A stretch of 64,000 nucleotides of DNA from Sodiomyces alkalinus F11 (Eukaryota; Ascomycota; Sordariomycetes; Glomerellales; Plectosphaerellaceae): positions 4,536,677-4,600,676 of the forward strand of contig NW_021167079.1 in assembly GCF_003711515.1 (NCBI RefSeq). Direction: 5' to 3'. Shown piece by piece: positions 1 through 9,259 of the stretch. A program made the translations under genes and the position numbers. Under the pieces are notes generated by a model. It saw nothing but the letters and a program-made list of their open reading frames with translations. It did not search any database and had not been told where the DNA came from. How positions within the stretch are numbered: position 1 is the first letter of the stretch; each line of letters begins with the position of its first letter.

Positions 1-369
1 TACCGGATCCGGATAGCGTCGACACCCTATCCATTGATTTCACGCCTATATAGGATATACCGGCCACGGATTTCACGCCTACGCAGGATACGCCGGCTAT
101 ACAGGACACGCTCACCGATAATATCTTTAGCGATAATAAGGTATCCGAAAGTAGTACAAATAGTCGGAATCTTAATACCCGGAGCCGCCCTATACCCTAG
201 GCTAATACCTTATTATCGAAATAGTCCTCACGTATAATATAGAAGGATAACCTTAAGCGTAAACTATATACGTAGATAGTTATTACTTATTGCGATAATA
301 CTGTATTCGCGACAAATAATAAGAAGTTAGCGAAATAGGCTACCCTAGCGGGTATCTTACTATATATAC

Positions 370-1190
370 AGGAGATATTCCCCGGGGTTAACCTAATAGT
401 TAGATCGATATTAGCGAAGCTCGAATACACCGAAAAAAAGCTACGAGCGGCCCTAACGCTTATCGGTAAGTCTAAAGTAAATAACTACGACGATAAGACC
501 GGTATAATCGATATAAAAAAGGAGTAGTAGGACGTATTCGGTGCTAAGTTCGGCAATATCGATAGCCGTATCCGAAAGCGCCGAGGGCTATAGTAGATTA
601 AGAGTCTTTTAAAGCTTATATAGCCTAATACTGCTATAATAGGCTACGATATCGCGGATGTTTATAAGCTGGATTAATAACGTAAGCGTTAGTAAGTAGT
701 ATTAATGCCGCAGCTAGCTAAGAAAAAGCGCCTTCGGCCTAGTTAATAATAGGATTCTAATAGTAGTAGTATAAGGATATACTCCCCCGTACCTCGTAAC
801 GATCTACTTAATAATATATCTATGCGGCGGCACCGTAGAAAGGAGGATAACTTACCTACTAAAGCTATAATAGCCGGGTTAGTTATATTATTAGCTCGTT
901 AAAACACGATACTTATCTCTAATACTATTATTACTTATTAGAATGCCTTTCGCGACGAATTAGACGGTGTTATAAGTATAGTTGAGGTAAGCTAATACTT
1001 TACTTAAGAGCCTAATACCATAACTATATTTAAAACATTAGATAAAGAGGGAAAAAAGGAACTATTAAAGTAGCTTAGTTTTATAAAAAAAACGGTTATT
1101 AAAGATAATAGTGATAATAGTAGTAGTAACGACGATAATAGTAGATAAGGTAGGCATAGCCTTATAAAGCTAGATTCTAATTAAGTAGTT
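370..1190 (+). pseudogene. Possible accessory ORF relic of the same element
   Basis: The plus strand carries a second degraded coding-like stretch with basic and Ser/Asp-rich segments (for example K-F-G-N-I-D-S-R-I-R-K-R-R near 550-590) broken by many TAG/TAA codons. It faces away from the transposase relic. PIF/Harbinger elements usually carry a second, Myb/SANT-like ORF next to the transposase, so this could be its remnant. I do not recognise a domain, so the assignment is inference from position only. Confidence 0.3.
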
Positions 1191-1559
1191 CTAATTAGCT
1201 AGTTTTAGTTACCGCCTGCCTGAAAAGGACTAGTACGGGGTATAGCTTTATCTTATCCGCTACTTCTATAGATATAGCGGTTAGTATAGTACTTAATATA
1301 TCGATATATTAAACCCTTTTTCCCTTAATAATAACCTCTATTTTACTACCACTACTACTCTATTATCTTAGATATTTAGTATCGTATCTCTAATCTACCC
1401 TTTCTGCTAATACTACGATCAGCACACTCAGTGGCCAGCTATAGCAGCCGCTCTTCCTCTTCCTTAGTAAGTCCACTAACAGGAATAGTTATAGTACGTA
1501 TAGATCTAACGAAGTTCTAGATCCCTGTTACCGTATATATAATCTTAATCTGCTTTCTA

Positions 1560-2480
1560 AGGCTATACTTAGGTGTCTTCCTATCGATAATACGAAAAGA
1601 CCTCATTCATACCCTAAAACCCCGTTTAATAGCGCTTCGGTAGCCTACGTGGAAGCGATTAAACCGCTTCTTTAAGAATAGCTATCTCTATTCTATTTTA
1701 GAGAAATCCTAGAGGTAGTACCTTTTACCGTCGAACGGGGTAACAATACCTCGAATATTATTACTAAACCCGTTATCTATAAGGTAGAACCTCCTATTAG
1801 GTACGTGAAAGGTACCCCTAGAAAAAGCCTCTCAAAGTAATAAAGAGTCGTTTATACTACCCTTAGCACCGGCTAGGATATATATAAATAAGAGGTTAAA
1901 ATCGACTACGGCGAGAATATTTTATATTAGTTACCCTTTCCAGTTATAAAACCGCCGTTACGACCTAGGTAGTATAAACACTACGATATACGTGCTATCG
2001 ATTACTCTGATATAACTGTTGGACTAATTATTACGTGGCGATAGTTTAATATATCGTGATACGTATCCTAATAGAGGATATTTAACGTATTCGATATAAA
2101 GCTAACATATCGCGCCTAGGACCTTATTAAAGATACGCGATCCCGTATTTAACGATATCTTAAACCGGTAGTATATATTACGCAGGGATACGCTATAACC
2201 GATAATATATAAGAAGAATAGAATCTTCTACGAAGACGTATAGTACTTAGTCTCTTTAATTATACGGTTTAATATTACCTATTCTATTAGGTAATAAAAC
2301 TCGCGCTAACTAAGTCTAAATAGGTCCTAGAAGACTATACCAGATCCGATTAATAAGTCGCCCATTATCCCTAATATAATAGCAGGATTATTACCGTGCT
2401 ATCATCAAGGGGTATTTCTACACCTATTTAGCGGGTATACGATTAGGATATAATACAGAGCTATCACTAATACTATTATA
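1560..2480 (-). pseudogene. Degenerate Harbinger-type DDE transposase
   Basis: Read on the minus strand through its stop codons, this stretch gives the core of a DDE_Tnp_4 (PIF/Harbinger-like) transposase. Near 1890-1910 is a V-V-D-F-N-L segment (first catalytic Asp) followed by I-Y-I-L-A-G-A-K-G-S. Near 1770-1795 is Y-L-I-D-N-G-F-S-N (second Asp). Then come a T-P-F-D-G-K-R-Y-Y-L segment and, near 1610-1640, a stretch ending in S-A-I-K-R-G-F-R-V, which fits the region of the last acidic residue. Order and spacing match the family. Several in-frame TAG and TAA codons and frame breaks make it non-functional. The N-terminal part (2100-2480) is poorly recognisable. Confidence 0.7.
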
Positions 2481-3167
2481 CCGGGTGCCGGGATAATATC
2501 GTCGTCTTAGAGGAGGATATCGTTATCGTGGTAACGAATAGCTTTAACATTAGCCTCGCTGTCACCTATAGCGCGGCTAATCATAGACCCTATCTTAATA
2601 GGTTTTTCTCTACTTATTACCATCTTTTAGGTGCTACTAAGGTTTTACGTGTAAAATGCTCTTATCTTGGTAAAAAAAACTACTATAGAATGCTAAAAGA
2701 CACCCCTGCCTAGCGTGGTACCTCGAGGATAGAGGAAAGTATAAAAAATACAGTTATACTAAAAATATCATATAAAACGGGCGCTTATATCATTAGCTTA
2801 GCATTTTTATATATGTTTATAACTCCTTAGGAGTTTTCTGCTAGCTTATAAGCATTATTAAACGGGGCCTTATATATATATTTATCTACCTAAGTAAAGT
2901 TCGTGGTACTTTACGGGGATACCTAACTATTAGGAAAAACTAGGGGAGATAAGTATAGATATATAGGATCGAGGTACATATCTCTTCGTGCGATTTATAC
3001 CTTAGTCAGCACGCAACCGAAACGGATATCCGTTGTACCGAAGGTACTTCGACTTTACCCTAGGTACTTCGTATTTCGTACTCCGTAGTATTCCGATCGA
3101 TTTCCCATCTTCATCTCCATCTCTGCATCCTCCCCCCTCCCCCTCCCTTCCCTTTTACTTCCTCGCC

Positions 3168-4676
3168 ATGGCCGGTAGGAAATCCAAATCATCTGGTCTA
3201 TTACCTCCCACCAGAACCCTCGTCCTCGATAACGGCGGCTACACTCTCAAAGCCGGATTCGTGACCGACGACGACGACGGCGACGTCACCACGGACCAGA
3301 ACCCGCGCGTCATCCCCAATTGCATCGCCCGAGATCGCCTCAAGAAGCTCTACGTCGCCTCGGATCTCGACTCGTGTGCCGACTTTGGCGAGACCCAGTT
3401 CCGCCGTCCCGTCGAGAAGGGCTACATCGTCAATTGGGAGGCCCAGAAGGAAATCTGGGACCATGAATTCATCCGCGAGAACGCCCCGCAGAAATGCGAC
3501 CCTTCAGAGACGAGGCTGCTCCTCGCCGAGCAGCCCAACTCTCTCCCTGTGCTGCAGACCAATTGCGACCAGATAGTCTTTGAGGAGTATGGCTTTGCTA
3601 GCTACTGCCGTGCAATAGGTTCTGCCCCCCTTCCCCCTGCCTCTTTATCCAATCCCTTTCTGTCCCCAAGAGTCTCGAACTCTCGACTAACAAACACATA
3701 CTCCCCTTGTCCAGGCTCCACATTTAATGCCTACCATGACATCCAAGGCCTCCTTCAGACCCCCCGAGATCCCGACACCGACACTACCCCCAAGGTCCCC
3801 GCAGAGATCGTTCTCGTCATCGATTCTGGCTACTCCCAGACCACCGTCATGCCGCTCCTCCACGGCCGCCCCCTCCACTCCGCCGTCCGCCGCCTCGAAG
3901 TCGGCGGCAAGCTCATGACCAACTACCTTACCCGTCTGCTGTCCCTCCGACACTACGACATGCGCAACGACGTCTACATCGTCAACGAGATCAAAGAGAA
4001 GGCGTGCTACGTCTCCCTCGACTTCGCCAGCGATCTCGAGCAGACCTGGAAAGGCACGCGCGGCGAACAGCGGGAAGCCTACCGGACCGGCGGCGGCATC
4101 GCCAAAGACTACGTCCTGCCCGACTTCCACACCCGCTCCCAAGGCATCGTCCGGGACTACGACCCCGCCGCCCATAAAAAGTCGAGAAAACTGGGACCGC
4201 ACTCGGCTGCCGCCCACCCTGTCTACTCCGCCGCCGCCGCCGCCGCCGCCGAGGCCCACCACGAGGACCTCCTCACGCTACGCAACGAGCGCTTCACCGT
4301 GCCCGAGCTCCTCTTCAACCCCTTTGACATTGGTCTCCGCCAGCCGGGCCTCGCCGACCTCGTCATGCAGTCCCTCGACGAGCTGCCCATCGGCCTGTGG
4401 CCGGGCTTGCTGGCCAACATTGTCGTCGTGGGCGGCAACGCCTCCTTCCAGGGCTTCATCGAACGGCTGGAGAAGGAACTGGTGAAGAGGGTTCCCGACG
4501 ATTGCATTGTTCGCGTCGCGCGCCCTGCTGATCCCGTCACGAGCACCTGGCTGGGGGGCGCCAAGCTCGCCCGGCACCCTGACCTTGACCGGCAGTGTGT
4601 GACCAAGCAGGAGTACGACGAGTATGGAGCACACTGGGTCGCACACAAGTTTGCGTCCGGTCTCCCCATCGAATGA
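3168..4676 (+). CDS. ARP6: Actin-related protein Arp6 (SWR1 complex)
   Basis: Two exons, 3168-3618 and 3715-4676, giving 470 aa. Arp6 is a nuclear actin-related protein of the SWR1 chromatin remodeller, which exchanges H2A for H2A.Z. The actin fold shows at the start (V-L-D-N-G-G-Y-T-L-K-A-G-F, phosphate loop 1) and in the middle (I-D-S-G-Y-S-Q-T-T-V, phosphate loop 2, then L-E-V-G-G-K). N-A-Y-H-D-I-Q and the long insert with a run of Ala fit fungal Arp6 rather than actin. The start chosen is ATG 3168 in a good context (CGCCATGGC). The frame is open back to 3033, but those residues have no actin similarity. The intron (GGTTCT donor, CTAAC branch, CCAG acceptor) is 96 nt, divisible by three and free of stops, so it can be mistaken for coding sequence. 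Its removal restores the G-S-T-F-N-A-Y junction. Confidence 0.94.
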   Translation: MAGRKSKSSGLLPPTRTLVLDNGGYTLKAGFVTDDDDGDVTTDQNPRVIPNCIARDRLKKLYVASDLDSCADFGETQFRRPVEKGYIVNWEAQKEIWDHEFIRENAPQKCDPSETRLLLAEQPNSLPVLQTNCDQIVFEEYGFASYCRAIGSAPLPPASLSNPFLSPRVSNSRLTNTYSPCPGSTFNAYHDIQGLLQTPRDPDTDTTPKVPAEIVLVIDSGYSQTTVMPLLHGRPLHSAVRRLEVGGKLMTNYLTRLLSLRHYDMRNDVYIVNEIKEKACYVSLDFASDLEQTWKGTRGEQREAYRTGGGIAKDYVLPDFHTRSQGIVRDYDPAAHKKSRKLGPHSAAAHPVYSAAAAAAAEAHHEDLLTLRNERFTVPELLFNPFDIGLRQPGLADLVMQSLDELPIGLWPGLLANIVVVGGNASFQGFIERLEKELVKRVPDDCIVRVARPADPVTSTWLGGAKLARHPDLDRQCVTKQEYDEYGAHWVAHKFASGLPIE

Positions 4677-5221
4677 ACGGCGAGCAGAAGCAAGGAAAAC
4701 AATGATCAAGACGAGTCAAATCAAGGCGAGCGACGAATTCTTGAGCGACCAATGGTCGACTTGATTCAACGGCATGCATAACACCCAGCGCCGGACACCC
4801 AAATGATTTGTGAATACGAATAATCTCTAATATGGGGTATTGTGCGTCGGGTGTATCTCTATTCCACCCCGGAAAAAAATCGTCTTTGCCAAATCCATTG
4901 TGCGGAACAACTCAGGGGCACCGTGAGTATCTCCAGGGAGAGGCGAAACAAAATTCTGAGAGGAGTTGGCTGTTCCAACGCAAGAGGAGAGGGAAAAAAA
5001 GAAAAAAAAAGGGAAGGGAAGGAAATATGTCGATATTGATGTTGGGCATGAAAAAAAGCAATGGCCACATCACCTTTCGGTCTCTGAGTTTCAAACATGC
5101 TAATCTCGACGGAAGGGGGTATCTCTTCAGAATCACAGGTGGCGGAGGAACCGTCCGCGGCATGAGCACCCTACAAAAGAGGTCAGTTCAGACAAGAAGA
5201 AAACTTAAGAGTTGTTCACGC
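4677..5221. other. Convergent 3' intergenic region
   Basis: Lies between the convergent Arp6 and F-box genes and should hold both 3' UTRs. It contains a purine-rich stretch (about 4975-5020, GAGAGGGAAAAAAAG-like). Short reading frames here show no family similarity. No further gene is seen. Confidence 0.6.
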
Positions 5222-7200
5222 TTAAGCTGGGAAAAGGGGTGCCGTACAATCACACTGCGAAACCAGTCAGCGACAGCAGTCCGAAATTTGCTACACGACA
5301 CCAAGGGACGGAGAACAGCGACAGGGACTCACGAAAGTGGCAGTTGATCCTTCGTTGTGGATGATGCAGTATCCTCCGCAGCAGCCCCGGCAGAGCCGTT
5401 GCGTCTTTTCAATGCAATCATGGCACTGGGATCCATCCATCAGCAGCAGTTCCGACGATGCCGAGGTGACGATGACGAGGGGAGACGCAAAAACTCACAT
5501 TGCTGCCGCATTCCCAGCAACTCTTGAGCATCCGCGCCTGAAAAAGAAGTATTCTCATCAGCATGTTGCCGAGACGGAGGGTTCGGATGGGGGGGGGGGG
5601 AAGAAAAAAAAAAAGGGGGGCAGCAAAAAGAGCAGATGACAGCCGTTTGGGCGCGTGCACTCGCTGGGGACACCAACGTTCGAGCGCCTACAAAAGTCTC
5701 TTCGCAAGACAAAGAAAGCACGCCGAGCTTTGCCACCTTACGAAGCCCGGACAGGCCCGGCTGCCACGGTCGAGGGACAGGACGGATAGCAGAGGCCGTT
5801 TCGTACCTTGGGTTTAGCGCGAGCAGCCGCCGCTCGGGACTCTTCTTCGTGCTGCTGCACCCAGGCGTCGCCTTGCGGGTTGACGACGACGACGTCCGAG
5901 GGCGCCAGCGAGAGTGCGGTGGTGGGATGGGACGGTTCCGTGGGCGGGGCGTAGCAGTCCTCGCACCACCAGGAAGAGCAACTGAAACAGTACCGGTCGC
6001 GGATGCAGTCGCTGCAACGGGCCACGAATGACGATGACGCGCCGCCGCCGCTGCTGCTGCTGCACGGCGTGTTGGGGGTCGCCGCGGCTTGGAGCGAAGA
6101 TGCGAACAGGGGCGGCGGGGAGAGGAGGGGCAGTTCGGCCCTCGGGGTCCTCGTCGCGGTTATGAGACCCTCCGGGGCGGCGCCGCAGCCTGCACAGCCG
6201 GGTAGGGCGTAGCTGGCGACCGCCCATTGGGGGGTCCGCGCCCCGGACGACGACGACGACGGCGGCGGCGGCGGCGGGGCGGCGTGAAGGTGCGGCACCT
6301 TGCCGTAGGCGGGCGAGTTGATGTGGCGCGGGCCCTGGCAGGGCAGGGTGTCGAACGCAATGATGCCGTGGCAGTCGACCAGGGCGTCTGCCCATTCGGC
6401 GCCGATGGGCCGGGTGATGATCTTGCCCTTCTTTTGGTACCACTCTTCCTGCGTGTCCTCCGGGTGTAGAGCGGGTTGCGAGGACCCGAAGACGTACAGC
6501 GCCTTTAGGCGAGGGGTGTTCTTGGGCCGCGAAGGACGGCAGGCATATTGCAAGGTCCGGCAGAGCTTACGTTCGTTGAGGTTCTTTGTATCGCGAAGCG
6601 AGAGGACGCGGATGTTGTATTTCGGATCGAGGATAAGCTCGTGGCAGAGCTCGGAGGTCACGGAGAGGCCATCGAGGATGAGGGTTTGGACGTCGGCGAG
6701 GAGGTTACTGCGTTGGAGGCTGGCAAAGATTCCTCTCAAGGGGCCAGAGTAGAAGCTGTTGTGGGCGAGGGGAGAGGAGAGGGTTAGCTTGTATATCCGA
6801 GGTATGGAAGTGGTAGATCACCGTAAGAAAAAGAAAAGAAAAAAAAAACATACTCATCTTCGGTCAAAAAGTCATTGAGCTGGGCGTTGCGCCAGGTCTC
6901 GTTGCCGTGATCGACACTGTCAACGTCGCAGCGGGCAGCGCGGACGTGTGTGAGGTCGAGATGGCGGAATACGCCGGGGCTATCGAGGATAAGGTGGCGG
7001 AAAGAGCGGTTCGTTGCGGCGAGATTCAAGCGGTCGTAGGCAAATAAATGAGGAACAGTGCGGCAGAGGACGACATGGTTTGACAGGAAGTCTAGGAGGG
7101 AGATGGGAGCAGCAGCATCGGGACAGAGATCAGGAGTATCGAGGAACTTTGTGTTTTCGACATGCGACGCGTTCGGGAGGTTGTCGACGGCCTGGTGCAT
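5222..7200 (-). CDS. F-box protein with Cys-rich C-terminal module
   Basis: Five exons on the minus strand: 7200-6854, 6755-5807, 5537-5499, 5425-5333 and 5254-5222, giving 486 aa. The N-terminus resembles an F-box (residues about 30-75, P-I-S-L-L-D-F-L-S-N and A-A-T-N-R-S-F-R-H-L), so it may be a substrate receptor for an SCF ubiquitin ligase. The middle is LRR-like (V-Q-T-L-I-L-D-G-L, I-R-V-L-S-L-R-D), then a Pro/Ser-rich linker. The tail is rich in paired Cys: C-S-D-C, C-F-S-C, C-E-D-C-Y, then C-W-E-C, C-H-D-C, C-R-G-C-C and a final C-D-C, probably zinc-binding. The last three exons (39, 93 and 33 nt) were found by extending past the open frame. All have GTGAGT or GTACGA donors and keep phase 0, and they rebuild a C-W-E-C / Y-C-I-I-H-N-E-G pattern I associate with fungal F-box proteins of this type. 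The target is unknown. Exons 1-2 are firmer than exons 3-5. Confidence 0.75.
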
Positions 7201-9259
7201 GTTACGGCGACGTGACGGGCGACGTGACGGGGGATGGGGGATGAGGGATGAGGGATTGATGGCGCGTCGGGACTTGGCGATCAGATAAAGGTCTAAGAGC
7301 TACAGGCAGGCTGATGACAAGTCGACGACGATGTCGGTATTTCTTCGTCGTTGTAATGGAGAGATGATCAATATTGGCTAGCTAAAGTCGTTGTATGTCA
7401 GCGACGGCGGACGAGCATTAGAAAGGGTTGGTTGGCTGTGGCGACGTGTATAGGAGTGTTGAAGGTCGTGGGATGGGACAAGGTAGCATTACGGTCGCGG
7501 ATGGGACAGAGCTGGATTTTGAATGCAGGACATATCACATACCTACTGTAGGGGACAAGAGGACGGAAGATGGATGGGTGATGCTGAATGGGAAGCTGCA
7601 GGCCACGCAGAGTAGAAGAACCCTTAAAAGCAAATGGTGGTGTGGTGGTGTGCTGATGGTGATGGGGGTGCGTGGGATGGCGATGGGAGTTTCGGAGAAT
7701 GGATGCGCTGGCCGCTGGCTGGGATACCTAGGACGAGACTCGCAATCATGTCAGGTATTCGACCTCTTATTATCCGTACCTACTTTTATGCTATGCGTGC
7801 TTGTCCTTCCTCTGGCCTCTCCAATAGAGGCCCGCTTGGAGATAATCGTTACATGACCATATTAGCCGCCGATTCCGTGGACACCATTCCCTGCATGGCA
7901 TGGCATGGGCATCGGGCATCCCGCACGGCGACAAGTTGTCTAGACTTTACCTGGAAGGGGCAAGTCACAGTTAGCGTCGGGTCGCCGTTCCTTAATTTCC
8001 AGGTTGATCCGGCAGGGCTTGGCCGGGCTTTTGGTGGTTTGTTGTCGTGTTTGACCGCTTGGTCCTCGGCGAGTGGGTTGTTTGACTCCGGGGATTTAGG
8101 GGCGGTTGTTGTACACTACGAGTACGGACCTGGATGAGAAGCGAGGCAGACAGTGGGGGAAGCTTAAGGTACTGACTAAGGTACTGACTACCGTAATGTA
8201 CTCCGCATCGACAGTGAACCAGGTACTTACTTGCACGGAATATATAAGGTAGAGTACTTTGTGTAAGGTACCTTAAGGTAAGGTATCACAGGTAGTACGA
8301 ATGTGGGGGCTGACTATCGCAGAAGTGGGAGGTCTTTGTCTCGGGGACTCGTAGTCCGCTGAGCCATAGGGTCAAGCTCATTTGAAGTACATATGTGCTC
8401 CGTACAAGAGGCTATTTCGCGTATTCGGACGTGCTGATCCGGAGCGTATTGACACGTTAGCACATATTAGATCTGTAAGATGAAAGAGATCATAACCGAA
8501 AAGCTAGCAGCAGTGCCGATGCTCCAGTCTGTTGGAGAGTAATTACCTGTAGGTAGTCTCTTCGCATCCGTACGGGTACCTTAAGGTAGGTACCTTATAC
8601 AGCATCTCCAACGACTAAGGTACAGAGTTTGAACCTCTAAGTACCTTCTTCGTACACAATCCCACTGCGCCATCCCACGTGCAAACGCAAATGCAGCTGC
8701 AGCCTGTTCCACCCATCCCACTATGTGGCGCTAGCTTATTAAACCCAGGCTCTATCATTGGTTGTTCGTTCTCCCTCCTCGTTCGCCAGTGGCTACCGTT
8801 TCGTGGCTTGAAAACGGTCCTTCTGACTAATCTAGGTACTCAACGGGAAGATGACCCCTCTACGGATACGTCATGTCAGACCATAGAAGGAAGCCGAAGC
8901 ACCTAGCAGGCATCACCAAGCTGATTCATCCTCCCTCGATTTCTTCTCCTCTTAACCAACTCACTTAAACCCCCCAACCATGCGACCATGCGACCATGCA
9001 ACCACGATAGCCTTCTGACGCCGCTTAGATTTCGCAGCTTCTCCCGTCCATATTTCTTCCTACGTTCCTACTATTTTTACGACGCCTCTGGTCATGTCGA
9101 ACCTCGAGAGACGACCCCTCCATCGTCCATAAACTCCTTGCCCGCCCCGCGTCGTCTCCTTCGCCATTCCTCCCCCGGTCGTTCTGCATAAGCTATACAT
9201 AGGACATCCCGAGTCTCCAGTCGTCTGACACAGGGGAATACTCCGTACATATCCTGACC
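7201..9259. promoter_or_regulatory. 2-kb divergent intergenic region
   Basis: Upstream region shared by the F-box gene (minus) and the UFD1-domain gene (plus). Several reading frames of 75-170 codons exist but show no codon structure, splice logic or family similarity. The part from 8160 to 8650 is dense in AAGGTAC/GTACCTT words (see findings). CT-rich and C-rich stretches precede the UFD1-domain start, as is common in fungal promoters. Confidence 0.55.

Larger units (their letters stand above)
1..3010. mobile_element. AT-rich, RIP-like transposon relic block
   Basis: About 3 kb of sequence very rich in TA, TAG and TAA, unlike the GC-rich coding DNA that begins at 3168. No reading frame stays open for more than about 70 codons, yet stretches of recognisable protein remain once in-frame stops are ignored (see the two relics inside it). 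The stops are mostly TAG or TAA where a Gln or Trp codon would be expected, as C-to-T mutation on either strand (RIP) produces. It abuts the Arp6 promoter. I could not find clear terminal inverted repeats or a target-site duplication, and the element may run past the left edge of the window. Confidence 0.8.

Noticed and set aside
34..2713. Short frames in the AT-rich block
   Set aside because: Fragments of the mutated element, not genes.
3033..3167. N-terminal extension of Arp6
   Set aside because: Ser/Pro-rich with no similarity to the actin fold; ATG 3168 has the better context.
7428..8137. Overlapping frames of 142 and 167 codons
   Set aside because: No domain, no coding-like composition, and they lie in a repeat-rich promoter region.
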